A program made the position numbers and the translations under genes. The notes under the pieces were generated by a model. The model was given only the letters and a program-made list of their open reading frames with translations, did no database searches and was not told the origin of the DNA. Positions 1 to 11,446 of a stretch of 64,000 nt of DNA are shown here, one piece after another (position 1 is the first letter of the stretch; each line of letters begins with the position of its first letter). The stretch is from Siphonodentalium dalli (lineage: Eukaryota > Mollusca > Scaphopoda > Gadilida > Siphonodentaliidae): contig CP136061.1 in NCBI GenBank assembly GCA_032622095.1, positions 93,493,345 to 93,557,344 of the forward strand. Direction: 5' to 3'.

Positions 1-702
1 TGCTGTTTTCGATTATTTGTTTGTCGCCGATATCGCCATTTATCGGGATTCCCTGTTTCTATATTTAAAACTGGCATGCTCGTAGTGAGCCTCGATTTCG
101 ATTTTTTCTCCCAGGTCAAAATACGTTATGACAAAAATAGATCGACCTACATTTTCTCCATCAGAACTCTACATCAAAGAGTCTATAGACTCCTCGGGAC
201 CAACATAGACTCCTTAATTTGGGTATTTTTACTTATAATTGGGCAGTTTTACATTTTTGGTTCGTGCGAAGACCTCTTTTTATCGTGCGGGAAAAGAGAG
301 ACATTCAAAACGCGATTTCGTAATTCGACGCAATAGGCTGAATAGCCTAACCTTCAGCCGAGTTCCGGGTCAAATACGACGAATGACGTAACACAAAACA
401 AAACGCATTTGTTGACACAAACACCGTTTGAAGAGTTTATTATTACATAAAATGATCGTTATTGATTAATTATTGATTAATTGTTGATATTTATTGTTGC
501 AAATTGGCTGCTATCAATATTTACACAAATGGTATTAATTATTTCTTATAATTGCTGCTTTGGAAAATGAAAATGAAAATATGTCGCTGAAAAAAATGTA
601 ATCGATATTAAAGTCTCATCCTTTCGGCAACATGGAATTGGTTTTAATTACTTAAATGATTAATATAGTAATTTGCCTTTTATCTGTGAGGAAATGAGAA
701 TG
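1..702. other. Gene-poor AT-rich sequence
   Basis: No reading frame here has a recognisable domain, and no RNA gene was seen. The longest open stretch has low-complexity composition and no homologue I recognise. It appears to be ordinary intergenic DNA. Confidence 0.5.
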
Positions 703-831
703 GTAATTGTCTTTTTTTGCTAACATTAAATTAAATTAAATAAATTAAGTAAAATACAGTGAAATTATTTTTTAAATTATTGTTTATTACATTTTTGCGC
801 ACGTTGGCATCTCTCTGAGTGCATTCTAGTT
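703..831 (+). repeat. Dispersed repeat, copy 1 (second copy near 15.2 kb)
   Basis: About 130 bp, running from a T-rich start through AAATTAAATTAAATAAATT to GCGCACGTTGGCATCT, matches 15,180-15,313 in the same orientation with small indels and a few substitutions. The segment just after it (832-896) matches 62,262-62,320 instead, so this spot joins pieces of more than one repeat family. No coding capacity. Confidence 0.8.
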
Positions 832-1854
832 GTTATTGGAATCTGATGATATGGGGACCATCGAATCGGATTGTGTACCTTTAATGATAGCGGTTTATGC
901 CGGAAATATACTCTACTGAAAACTTATATAACTCCTCACGGAGGTTTCCCCGGCTATAATCTGACTACATGCCATGGTTTCGGGACGACTTTATCTGTCC
1001 AATATGTGTTAATTGTACACCATCTACAGACACATCTTATGAGTAGACTATCACATATTTCGGTTAAGAGACTAATATAGTTCGATGGTAACGTATCTCG
1101 TTTCTCTTGGACGTGGAATTTATATTGATGTATTCTAAGTATTCAATTTTCATATAATATGACCAAACAAATTGCCCCAGTTGTGTTCCGCGGTCCTGTG
1201 GATACTCGGCTTTCTTGTGAAATTAAATTTATCACGATCTGACAAATTTGTTTTTGACGAGTATGCATGGTCAGCCCTATTTTGCAATTTTCCAGAGAAT
1301 GGCCCTAAATCCGTATTCAATCTTACGGATCTTTTTTGCTAGCGTCTTTCCTGTGACATCAAGCCACGCACTCACATGGAGTTATTGCTTTCGTGTGTCA
1401 CTTATTTGAAAATTAGCTAGTTATTGGACGGTAATACTATTACAGACACTCATGAATGAAATCACGACATCCTAATAAATTTAATGGACACGTCCTCGAA
1501 AAGGAGCGCTGTCTAAACAACATCTAAGCTCCCAATTATTTTCATCACATTATGTGAATTTGGATCAAGATAACTGAGTAATTACGTTACGCGGAGAAGC
1601 GGTCGCGCGTCCTAAAAGTAACACTGCCCAATACCACCCCTGGAGATGACACGCTCAGCTCAACCATATATTAAATTAAAAGGACCCACCGGGACACCCC
1701 TCACACCCCATATTAAAGCTCGTGGGCTCTTCCCCAAATAATCCATCCAATCAATTCAATCAACGAAATAACATTAATTCATTATGTCCGCTTTTGCCGT
1801 GTTCAGACATGATTATTTTATGTGTGCTATATCTCCAACAACAACAAACCGTGG
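832..1854. other. Intergenic DNA beginning with a dispersed-repeat fragment
   Basis: The first ~65 bp (GGGGACCATCGAATCGGATT and flanks) recur near 62,262-62,320 on the same strand. The remainder shows no gene, RNA or strong repeat that I can recognise. Confidence 0.5.
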
Positions 1855-1916
1855 GGTGAAGGAGAAGGTCACTCGATCTTTTCGACCATCCCGGGCGCTT
1901 CGCGCCCATCTACTCA
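1855..1916 (+). repeat. 62-bp block shared with a Polinton exon
   Basis: This block reads GGTGAAGGAGAAGG at its start and contains the hairpin GGGCGCTTCGCGCCC. It appears identical, in reverse complement, to 43,277-43,338 inside exon 3 of the left-arm Polinton gene. The flanks do not match. It may be a small dispersed repeat exonised in the Polinton, or a trace of another Polinton copy. Confidence 0.75.
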
Positions 1917-3136
1917 CTCTCACCACCCCTGGTCAAGTGGTCCTGCTATTGTGCTATGATGATAGGGGAGCATCTCACTTTGCCGACGGCTATTGTTTCC
2001 GGGGGTACCTGCACGAGGTGGCAATAATCCCTTACTTCAATCATTTGCCGCTTATAGTCTATTCCTCTTTTCTTTTGGTGTTTTAATGGTTTGTCCTCTC
2101 TTTTTGTAGGTTTTTAATGATTTGTCAATTTGGGAACGAGGGTTTTGGAACCTTTGGTGCTGATTCAATATTGATGTCAGGAAATAATCTATGACATGTT
2201 TTATTTATTTATTGATTCAAAATAATTAATAAAATACATACAAGGATATAAAAAAAACATATAACAAATACACGAAAATACTTTAACAAAAAGCTCAATG
2301 GCGAACTAATTTAGCGATTGAATCTAAGTAATCTACAACGTCGATCTCGTTTTCCCTGAATATTCTCTTGAAATGTCTGAGACGCGTTGACCGCCCGATA
2401 TTTTCTTCTCTGTGGTTGAACTCTGCCGCCACCAGTCTGTTGAAGTATCGTCAATTCTGTATATAGGCTTGTTCTTTTTTAATATGGTCTTCTAATACAA
2501 GGCATCAACCATAACCTGTTAAAAAGAAATACAATTAGATTTGATGTCTATTTTTTGTATATAGATATATCAGTTAAATATTATTATAAATTAGAACGCT
2601 CTTTATTGTCTGGCGTTTTGTTTAGAGAAGAATGGATGCTCTTTATAAGAATTTTGAAATAAGAAAATGCATGTGTCGTACCTGGTCAGAATCGGCTAGA
2701 TGGTTGTGTTGACTCATTGAAGAACTAACTATCTCGTTCTTTGTGTTGATGGTGGCACCACATCCATTCTTACAACACACCCAGTGGACATTCTCGGATC
2801 GACGTAACTTGATGCGGAATTTGAAGTCGTTGAAGACCAGGTGTTTGCCTCCTTAATTGTTAGCGATGAAGAATACATTTACTTGAGAACTTGCCATGAT
2901 GAAGATAGAACATTGAATATGATCAACTTTGGAGAGACATGGGATTTTTATAGCTCAATACTATCGCTCAATACGAATAAAAGATTACTACTATTTCACT
3001 GAGTGAACATGAGAATCGCTCATCTGATGACGACTCATGTGAAACTCGTTTAGCGGCATGCTAAAACAACATTGCAAACGGGAGCCGGGAAAACTGTTAT
3101 TTAATTAATACAGACTATAGGCGCGACGATCACACC
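1917..3136. other. Intergenic DNA
   Basis: AT-rich sequence with short frames only. No domain, RNA gene or repeat boundary that I can support. Confidence 0.45.
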
Positions 3137-3420
3137 TTGCCGGCGATATTTTTGCAGGCTCGTCGGCAAAGTGAGAACAAGAAAACCATAGTCAGAAATG
3201 GTAACGCCACCAAGATCGTATTATTAGTCATAAATATAAATCATAATATAAAATATATTGGTTACATGAATGGACCGCCTCAGAATAAACTACGGCTTAT
3301 AAATTACTGCAGGTTTCTCATTCGCCACACCAGAATGCTTCTAAATGCGGATCAAAGCTAAGAGTGCATGGCACATGCAGCCATTGTTCATAGACATTTT
3401 ACAGATAGCGAGAATGATGC
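3137..3420 (+). repeat. Dispersed repeat, copy on plus strand
   Basis: This matches about 40,385-40,690 in reverse complement. Shared landmarks are a CAGAAATGGTAACGCC segment, an ATAAAATATATTGGTTACATGAAT segment and a GAACAATGGCTG-type end, with many small differences. A short third fragment lies at about 4,455-4,530. It looks like an old non-coding interspersed element. Confidence 0.7.
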
Positions 3421-3639
3421 ATGCTGGGAACGAAAGTATCCACAGCAAAGCCATGTGCTTACGGAGGCATGCGTTTATTATAGGGGATTTATGGTGGGCC
3501 TATAAAACTAATTTATAACTTTGTTATCTGTCATAGTTTATGCGTGAAATTTTAAACATATATACCATGGACATATACCCCTTCCAGAATGTTGAAAAAC
3601 ATTTTCAGTTGCTCATCGTATTTTTATAGACGAAATAGT

Positions 3640-4400
3640 CCGAAATTTCAGAAAATTGCGCTAACTGCTCAATGTTTTAATGTGTTACAAAACGTCTGAT
3701 AAAAATAGTTCTATCGGGAATATTCACACCATTTTTTTTCTTCAGAGAACATAGAGTAAACATAGTCCTATCGGGATATCGTAAAGGAGATTAATTAAAA
3801 CCCTCAGACTGCCGAAACTGACGACATTAAATTCGCTTTTTCGTGTCCCACGGAAATGAAACGTGTCTGTCCATTGATCACGTTATTTATTTGACATAGT
3901 ATTTTTTTTTCTGTTGTATTTGAACACTTGTTGCACGTGCAGGCTGCACGATCATAATAACTTCAACCGATAAGCGCCGACTGATACCCGCGCAACAGTT
4001 TGTCTCAAATAAATTGTTATCAAAACGCAGGTTTATGGCCGCGGACATAAGCCGATTAAGTGTAATGTAATTTATCCATGAACTTGACTGAAAAATTGTG
4101 ATTCTATCACCATTAGCCACGAAAATGGGACCTCTAAACAGGCAAGTTTGATTTTCGGGGGACACAAACAAGCGAATTTATTGTCGGCAGTTTCGGCAGT
4201 CTGAGGGTTAATTAATCCCGAATTAAACGGAACTACTTTACGATAGTCCGATAGGACTATGTTTACTCTATGCATGTTCTCTGAAAAAATTGTGTGAATA
4301 TTCCAGATAGAACTCTTTTTATCAGACGTTGTGTAACACCTTAAAACATTGAGCAGTTATAGCGCAAACCGAAATGTGTTGTCTTGCAATATCCCACCGC
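3640..4400. repeat. MITE-like element with long imperfect inverted repeats
   Basis: The outer ~230 bp (about 3,655-3,870) and the reverse complement of about 4,140-4,390 match. Shared segments include GAGAACAT followed by TAAACATAGTCCTATCGG and CCCTCAGACTGCCGAAACTG. The centre (~3,880-4,130) is a non-repeated spacer. There is no transposase, so this is probably a non-autonomous DNA transposon or fold-back element. Exact ends and target duplication could not be fixed by eye. Confidence 0.75.
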
Positions 4401-4887
4401 TTTAGCTAAATTTACCTTCCTACAATATCCATAAAGGGGATCATATATTATATACCCACGGTTTTAATTATAGAATATAAAATATATTGGTTTCGCGAAT
4501 GACCAACTCAGAATTCCGTTAAAATAACAATAACAACCAGCACCTATAACGAACCGTTTTACTGGACTTGGCCTACTGGTCGCGTAGTTCCGACTTTTAA
4601 ATAAACGGAATTTCCAACTCTATAAATAAATAAAAGCCCCACAATGCATTCGCCCTGTGGACGAGGTTTGCCGAATGTACAATCACCCAGTGAATTATCG
4701 ATCGACCATGCGATATCAAAAAAACCAAAAGCTAGAAACACCACACTACGGTGGCGTAATAAGCCGATGATAGTGTGTCGAGCTGTGACGCTGATATGAC
4801 AAACTGATGCCGTTAAGAAAAGTGCCGTTATTTTTATAAAGTTGTAATATTCTCAGTGTTTGGCTAATCTGACAGAGTTGAGAAAAA
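4401..4887. other. Intergenic DNA with a small repeat fragment
   Basis: A fragment near 4,455-4,530 belongs to the family seen at 3,137-3,420. Nothing else recognisable. Confidence 0.45.
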
Positions 4888-4954
4888 GCAAGTGTCCGTA
4901 TGAAACATTCAAGTGTCCGTATGAAACATTCAAGTGTCCGTATGAAACATTCAA
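4888..4954 (+). repeat. 21-bp tandem repeat, about 3 copies
   Basis: The unit AAGTGTCCGTATGAAACATTC is repeated three times with no visible mismatch and is followed by a partial unit. Confidence 0.9.
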
Positions 4955-5085
4955 GAACTTATATATATTTTTTAAATAAATAATATGCTTCAAAGCAAAA
5001 TATACCACTGTATTTATTGCAATGGCTGTCACTCAATTGTATACAAACCACATTACTGTTGTATTTTGAATATTCAAATTCACCG

Positions 5086-7395
5086 AGAGCTTTCCGATGA
5101 ATGGCAACAAGCCATATTTCCGACTAAATCCTGAAAAGTTACCCATAATTCTGCTGTGGTTAAGGAGTCGATTACTTAGGGCATTACTGTAGCTATTCAA
5201 GGCCTATGTTTGAGGAGATGGCTCAACAAAAGCGGATATCTGCTTATACTGCTAGATCATCTTCCCCTTTTCTATTCTATACTAATGTTTTCATCACCAA
5301 AACGTTCATCATTATTGTAATATTACTTGGGGCAACTAAATGTTGTTTAAATCAAAGCTGTTTATTAAAGTGGATAATTATTCTTCAGATTGATTGATTG
5401 ATTGATTGAGGGCTTAATGTCATTTTAGCAGCTAGAGGCCATATCACGACCAATAACAGAATATGGTATCAAATAAGATCGTAGCGAATTAATTGTGGAG
5501 ATAAATGAGAGAGTGGAATAGATTGAAACAATGAGCTATGTACAAATAAAAGCACACAGGAGGAATGTTTATATAAGTATAAGTTTAAGAACTGACTAAT
5601 GTGCAAGCATTATTGTGTTCTATTGTTCAGTAACCTAAATAACACCTTTTGGTTGGACGGGTGAATATATGCAATACTGAGGCGCTTTAATTTTCTTTAG
5701 ATTAAAACGTATAAAAGTAGTATAAGAATACATAATAAATAGCAAATAAATAACACGAAATTACCAAGGCTGCACATCGAAATATACAAAGTAGTTACAT
5801 ATTTTTCATTGTGTGGTCTGGAGCCCAGAAAAAAAAGACATTTTCCGGTGCTTGCATTTTTTTCAATTATTAACAAACACTGAGACTGTTCTATTGTTCA
5901 GTAACCTAAATAACACCTTTGGGTTGGACGGGTGAATATATGCAATACTGAGGCGCTTTAAATTTCTTTAGATTGAACTGAGGTCTTAAGTCTATTTCAG
6001 TACGTTTGGTACCGTCGCTAATATGGACAATAACATCAGTTTTGAGGGAATAATTGATAATTAACTGGATAAATATTTAGCAACAAGATATATTTTCCTA
6101 ATATATAAAACTTAAATTGTATCATATCCTGTTAATATAGAATGAACATAATCTCAATTATGATCGACTCTGTAATGATCCAATTGATGCAGATCGATGC
6201 ATATGTTCAATGGTCAATCACTTATCCATTAATTTGTGATCAAAAGCCAGGTATGATCAGTAAGTTTTCTATATAAGAATAGAACATGGTAGATTACTCT
6301 GTCTAACTATGCACACAATGGCTGCGGACACACGTACCACAGTAGCGATGGAATAGTATGTGTGACAATTATATATGGTGGAGTTTGGTGACAATTGGTT
6401 GTCATAATTAATATGCCATAGCTAGCCATGTCGCCCGCTGCATATTCGCACAATGAGTCCTCCAAAGTTCGTTATAATCAGCATTTTTCTTGTTTTTGGG
6501 TACTTGTATAGTTCGCTTTGTTTATTCCAGATACTTTCTCGCAGCTGCATTTCCTCCAACAGTTCCGACATAGCTGCATTGGCCCACATGATAATATTAG
6601 CGGAATTATGCGGAGAACTAAACGTCGCAAAATAAAAATCGCAATTGGGGAACTGTCTTAATACGCATGAAATTAATATAAGTGGATAAACATGAATTGA
6701 GATCATATCAACAAAACATACTGCATGCATGATATGTGAGTGAATGAGGGATTACCACGGTCAAACACAATTTTGGACGATCGATCGTGCAATTATATAT
6801 ATCGCAGAGAATACAATGTAGCAAAAGGTAATGAGTAGAGATCAACCTTGGTGAAACACAACGGGTTAATTGGTCGAGTCGACTCATTGTGCGGAAACTC
6901 AGCGCGCAACATGGCAAGCTATGGCACAGATATATGACGACCAATTGTCCCCAAACTCCACAATAATAAATTGTCACACCTACTATGCCATCGCTACTGT
7001 GGTACGTGTGTCCGCAGTCAATGGCTATCAAACTAGGGTGGCCAAATACATGCAGACGTACAGAATATACATATCCTATTCCAACCATGGGTATTATGCA
7101 AACAATTATTACTATATATCGCTCGAAATCATCACAGGTGTACCATTATATTTGAATAAAAATTATAGGTGCAAATCATTTGTGGTCTGTAGTCTACAGT
7201 GATCACTGAGATTTTTTTTATTAAATTAATCAGCATTAACGACCCCCCCCCCATCCCTTTCAAATGTCCTGGATCCGCCTCTGTATACAGTAATGCCCTA
7301 AATAATTGACTCCTTAACCACAGCAGAATTATGGGTAATTTTCAGGATTTAGTCGGGAATATGGCTTGTTGCCATTCATCGGAAAGCTCTCCATT
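5086..7395. repeat. Nested inverted-repeat element (about 2.3 kb)
   Basis: The outer arms at about 5,086-5,195 and 7,283-7,395 are inverted copies of ~108 bp, with GGAAAGCTCTC ends and GCCCTAA-containing inner ends. Inside, a second pair of inverted arms lies at about 6,313-6,460 and 6,885-7,030 (GACACACGTACCACAGTAGC). A ~93-bp direct repeat lies at about 5,612-5,706 and 5,886-5,980. A third copy of the outer arm is at about 59,228-59,325, inside the Polinton right arm. There is no transposase, so this is probably a non-autonomous fold-back transposon, possibly composite. Confidence 0.75.
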
Positions 7396-7929
7396 AAGGG
7401 TGATGCCTAAATATTCCAACAGTTGGGAGTTATACAACATTTAAAAATCAGCTATAAATGTAAACAAAATGGAGAAAAAGTGGGGTGGATCCCCAATTTG
7501 TTGGAGGAATTTTTTTTGCACGTAGGGGGTGGTGGGTCACCGGTTGGCCCCTGAACTTATCAGTATTTAGTGTAGATTGCCATGAATCTTGAGATTATAT
7601 TCCACCAGAACATAACCTGGGAACTTGTTGGTGTTTTGACATGTTGTGGCAGGGAAATTTCTAAAAATGAACACACAAGGCAGTGAATAAATTTCTTTTT
7701 AACTCTTGTTCCTCAATAATCTACTTCACTAGTAGGAGTGGTCCTATATCTCGATATTGCATATTTGTTGGGACTTTTGTGAGCCGATATCGCAATAAAC
7801 ATTGAATTATTTACCCGGCGAAATTCCGAGCAAAATCGCACACAAAGTCTCTTAAATCGTGCAATTACCAGTTGGAACCTTCAACGACAATGAAATGCAT
7901 TACTAAGGAACGGGTATTAACTAAGACAT
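7396..7929. other. Intergenic DNA
   Basis: No gene or clear repeat. A C-run lies just upstream at about 7,240. Confidence 0.4.
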
Positions 7930-8415
7930 AATATGTGACCCGCAATATCAAATCCAGTCGGAAGTCGGGATTTTTTTACCCTGTGCCATTGCATTCTCTT
8001 ATATATATATATATCTTTATTGCCTCCAGTATTGAAGATTGAACAAAATATATAGGGTACATGAATGTAACATAAATACAGTTAGCAATCAAGAAATAAT
8101 GAAAAGACAGACAAGAGAACAAACTACCGAGGAAAAGAATAGCATTCTAATTCTATGTACAGTCGGAAGTCGGGATTTTTTTACCCTGTGCCATTGCATT
8201 CTCTTATATATGCGAGTCGACCATAGGTCGCCTCGCATATATAAGAGAATGCATTGGCTTAACAATTTAAAAAAATTTAAAAATTGTTAGGCCAATGCAT
8301 TCTCTTATATATGCGAGGCGACCTATGGTCGACTCGCATATATAAGAGAATGCATTGGCACAGGGTAAACAAATCCCGACTTCCGACTGGATTTGATATG
8401 GCGGGTCACATATAT
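7930..8415. repeat. Fold-back element with nested perfect hairpins
   Basis: The ends are inverted repeats (ATGTGACCCGC at about 7,933 and its complement at about 8,405), followed by CCAGTCGGAAGTCGGGA and its complement. At about 8,192-8,360 two palindromes (ATGCGAGTCGACCATAGGTC and its mirror order) are themselves arranged as an inverted repeat around an AT-rich centre. The left arm segment GTCGGAAGTCGGGA is present twice (about 7,958 and 8,163) around ~150 bp of unrelated sequence. This suggests a later insertion with partial duplication. Confidence 0.85.
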
Positions 8416-11167
8416 TACCTGCACTGATTTTTATTGTTATAAACTTCCTGTCACAACATCAAAAATTATCCCAGGTATTGAACGGGTGAAATATGATATA
8501 TATTTTCGTAGCTTGAGTGGAGATGCATGGCATGATTTATTATATCATGGGTCGCTTCAAAGCACACCATTCTATATAATTAATAGTCCATGGTTTATAT
8601 TCAATTGCTTGTTGTAGTCTTATATGGAATTCAATGGCCTTTGGTATCCAATTGTGTGGATCTTTTGAAACGATAGCGTTTAGTCGTAGTATTTCAAAAC
8701 ATGCCGGGTATTCCCCACAATGAGACGACAACCAATCCCGTGCGGTTAAATAATAATAATAGTAGCATTATATGTTCGATTTGCACAATTGAGTCATTTA
8801 CGAAGAATTCTGAACTGATTCCGGATCAATCATTCAGCACACCTGATCGGAGTTGTGAACATCGCGCCATGCTGAGTATCGGTATATGTATAATATATCC
8901 AGTTGTATGTTTCACTTGTACACATATACACATATGGCGCATTATACACTGAAAATAGTGTTGACTAAATTGTCTACTCAACACTTTGAGTGTTAATTTT
9001 GTTGAGCGAATTGTATTCAGCGGTTGAGAAACGAGTATACTCAACCGTGATAAATCGGGATATCTGTTTCGGATATCTGTTAATGAACACGTTGATTAAA
9101 ACTTATAAGAATATTCACTCAATTTTCAACTGTGCATTTATAACGGTAGTCATTTCTAGTTGTTTCTGCTTTTGTTTTATGGTGCCCATATTCAGAATGA
9201 GCAATGGTGATGCCACAGTGTCCTGGGCCCACAAACAAGGTACCCTGCCTTGCTCACCGGAAGCTTACATTCCGCTAATGATGAACAGACAGTCTGCCGT
9301 CAGAGCAGTTTTAGCCAGTCAAAAATAAAAATAGTATAAATAAAATTGTAGAGAACCCTGAATCTCATGAATTGCTTACAAAGCACAACATGTGCAATTT
9401 TTAATCCCACTCGCAGTCGTGGCCAGGTTATTTTGTTTATATAATCTTCGGAGGTGCCGTTGTTGTCAGCGAGAGGTATCGGAATCCACCGAGATCGCAG
9501 CGGCGCACGAATTACTATATTTTACAGATTCCCGCGTTATCATAACAGCCACGTTTATATCTCCGTGGCTGATATTTTAGTATTATATGCATATCACAAA
9601 ATTCCCCGGACTATGTATAGGTTATATCAATCAATAATGATCAACAAAGAATAACAACGAATGAAGAGACCAAATACACTCACACATTCATGCTCACAAT
9701 CCAAACTCTTCCAAGCCCTGGCTACTTTCGTACCTGTGACATGCAATTAGAAAATATTTAAAGGCACCCACTGTGTTCGGACAATTTAAAAAAAAAACAC
9801 CGGTCAACTTAATAGCAAGACGAATCGGCGATACCAGGTACTACATTGACATATTTTTGTTTCTTCAGCTACAAAAATTGTCATAAAAAATATTAATCAT
9901 TTTTTGTTTTCAGAATAATTTTAATTGTCCCTTATTAAACGGCTATTCATTTCTAGATTTTTAGTCTGCGTCGTCCCATCATTTTTGAATATAGAACTGC
10001 AAAATACAGAAGGGAGGAGATGACCGATCGGTTTATCAGAACTTCATAAGTTCATCATCGCATTCAAGAATAACATTTCGAAGATGAGGTTCAAAGTTCA
10101 TGGACTGGCAATCCTGAGATGAACCAAACGCTTCCGTTTATATCACATAATAATTTAAAATCTTTCAGCAGTCCATTATCTGATACTAATAGGGAATTTC
10201 ACTCACCAACCAACTCACCTCATGCACTTTTTTCTGAATAAGAAAACAGATTATTACTCAGCGCTACTACATTTTCAGTCAAAGTTAATCATGAGTTACA
10301 CAACTTTTGTGTAAAGTCACTCGATTATTGTTCGATTTCACTTTCAACGTTGAGTAGAAAGTTTACTAAACTCACCGGGTAGAACTAGTTTACTCAACAA
10401 TTTATTAATAAACGTTGCTTAGAGCTCTAATTACGTGCGCTCGCGCAACAGTATGGCGATCAGTCAGATTCGTAGGTACGTACGTTGGTATCACCCTACC
10501 GATTTCACTCCATGACGTCACCCTTACGCATTACATGCCGGCGACGTTACGGAGTAGATATAGAGTTGACGCCCTTGGCACTGACTTCCGTTACTAGCTC
10601 ATTGCTATATAAACAAACCAGCGATGTGGCTTTTGTAGAAAATTGACAGTCAGTACATTCGCCCTGTATACATGATCATGAATTCCACGAAAAAGCAGCC
10701 ATGGATACCGATAATGGGTATTTGCATCATAAGCATGTCATCGGGGAATGTTGTTGCTTCTTCTGTATTTCATTATTACTATCCAATGAATATATTTTGG
10801 AATGGTCATTGCCCTCACTATAGGCCTACAATCTCTTAAACACCAGATAGTGTGTGACTGGGGGATCAATGATGCGCGCATGCGCAGTCAACGCATATTT
10901 TCATATTTTGCCAAATAAGGTCAAATGAACCCAAATATCATTTTCAAGCAGCTCAAGGGTCATTCTAGGTTAATAGTGAGGCATGTGTGGAAATGTTATT
11001 TTTGTCACATTTCCCATATCACAATCTGCCTCAATTACCATAGTATCCCCTTTCTGCACATATATTTTAGTAAAATGACGGTTTAACCCCTACCAACAAC
11101 CCGTTTCTAAGGTAAAAACAGTCGCATAGCAACCGTTGCCATGGAAAGTATGTTCGTGATTGCCCCC
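8416..11167. other. Intergenic DNA, no gene recognised
   Basis: Several short frames are present but none shows a domain. Segments near 8,950-9,060 and 10,250-10,410 share a TACTCAAC/GTTGAGTA vocabulary and might be ends of one old element, but the match is too weak to define it. Confidence 0.4.
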
Positions 11168-11446
11168 ATATCTGAAAATAATACGTGGGACCTAATATAC
11201 ACATGTGCTAAGTTGTATGCTTTTATGACAATGTCCGCACTTGTTACACAAAAAACTATACCTAAAAATCGCACGGTGATTCCGTCACGAAAATCTTGTG
11301 ATTCCGTCACGCTCACCATCTGGTAAATATCTACACTGCATTGTACATTTATACAATAAAAATATGTTGTTTGTCAAGGGAAATCTTAACCCGTTTTGTA
11401 AAGAGCCAATTCAAGTATGTTATGTGTAACAATTCACAGAGTTATC
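11168..11446 (+). repeat. 279-bp direct repeat, left copy, flanking a LINE
   Basis: This copy appears identical over its whole length to 14,128-14,406 (constant offset 2,960 bp). Between them sits the LINE. The right copy runs on into TTGATAATG, which is probably the original locus. The pair looks like a very long target-site duplication or a local duplication that flanks the LINE exactly. The first ~35 residues of the frame beginning at 11,341 come from this repeat, not from the LINE. Confidence 0.85.

Noticed and set aside
6422-7202. Overlapping opposite-strand frames of 100-126 residues
   Set aside because: They lie within inverted-repeat arms and mirror each other; no known domain.
8950-10410. 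Possible DNA transposon with TACTCAAC ends
   Set aside because: End similarity is short and patchy, no transposase and no target duplication.
11341-11446. N-terminal part of the LINE frame as true protein
   Set aside because: The same codons occur at 14,301-14,406 outside the LINE, so they belong to the duplicated flank.
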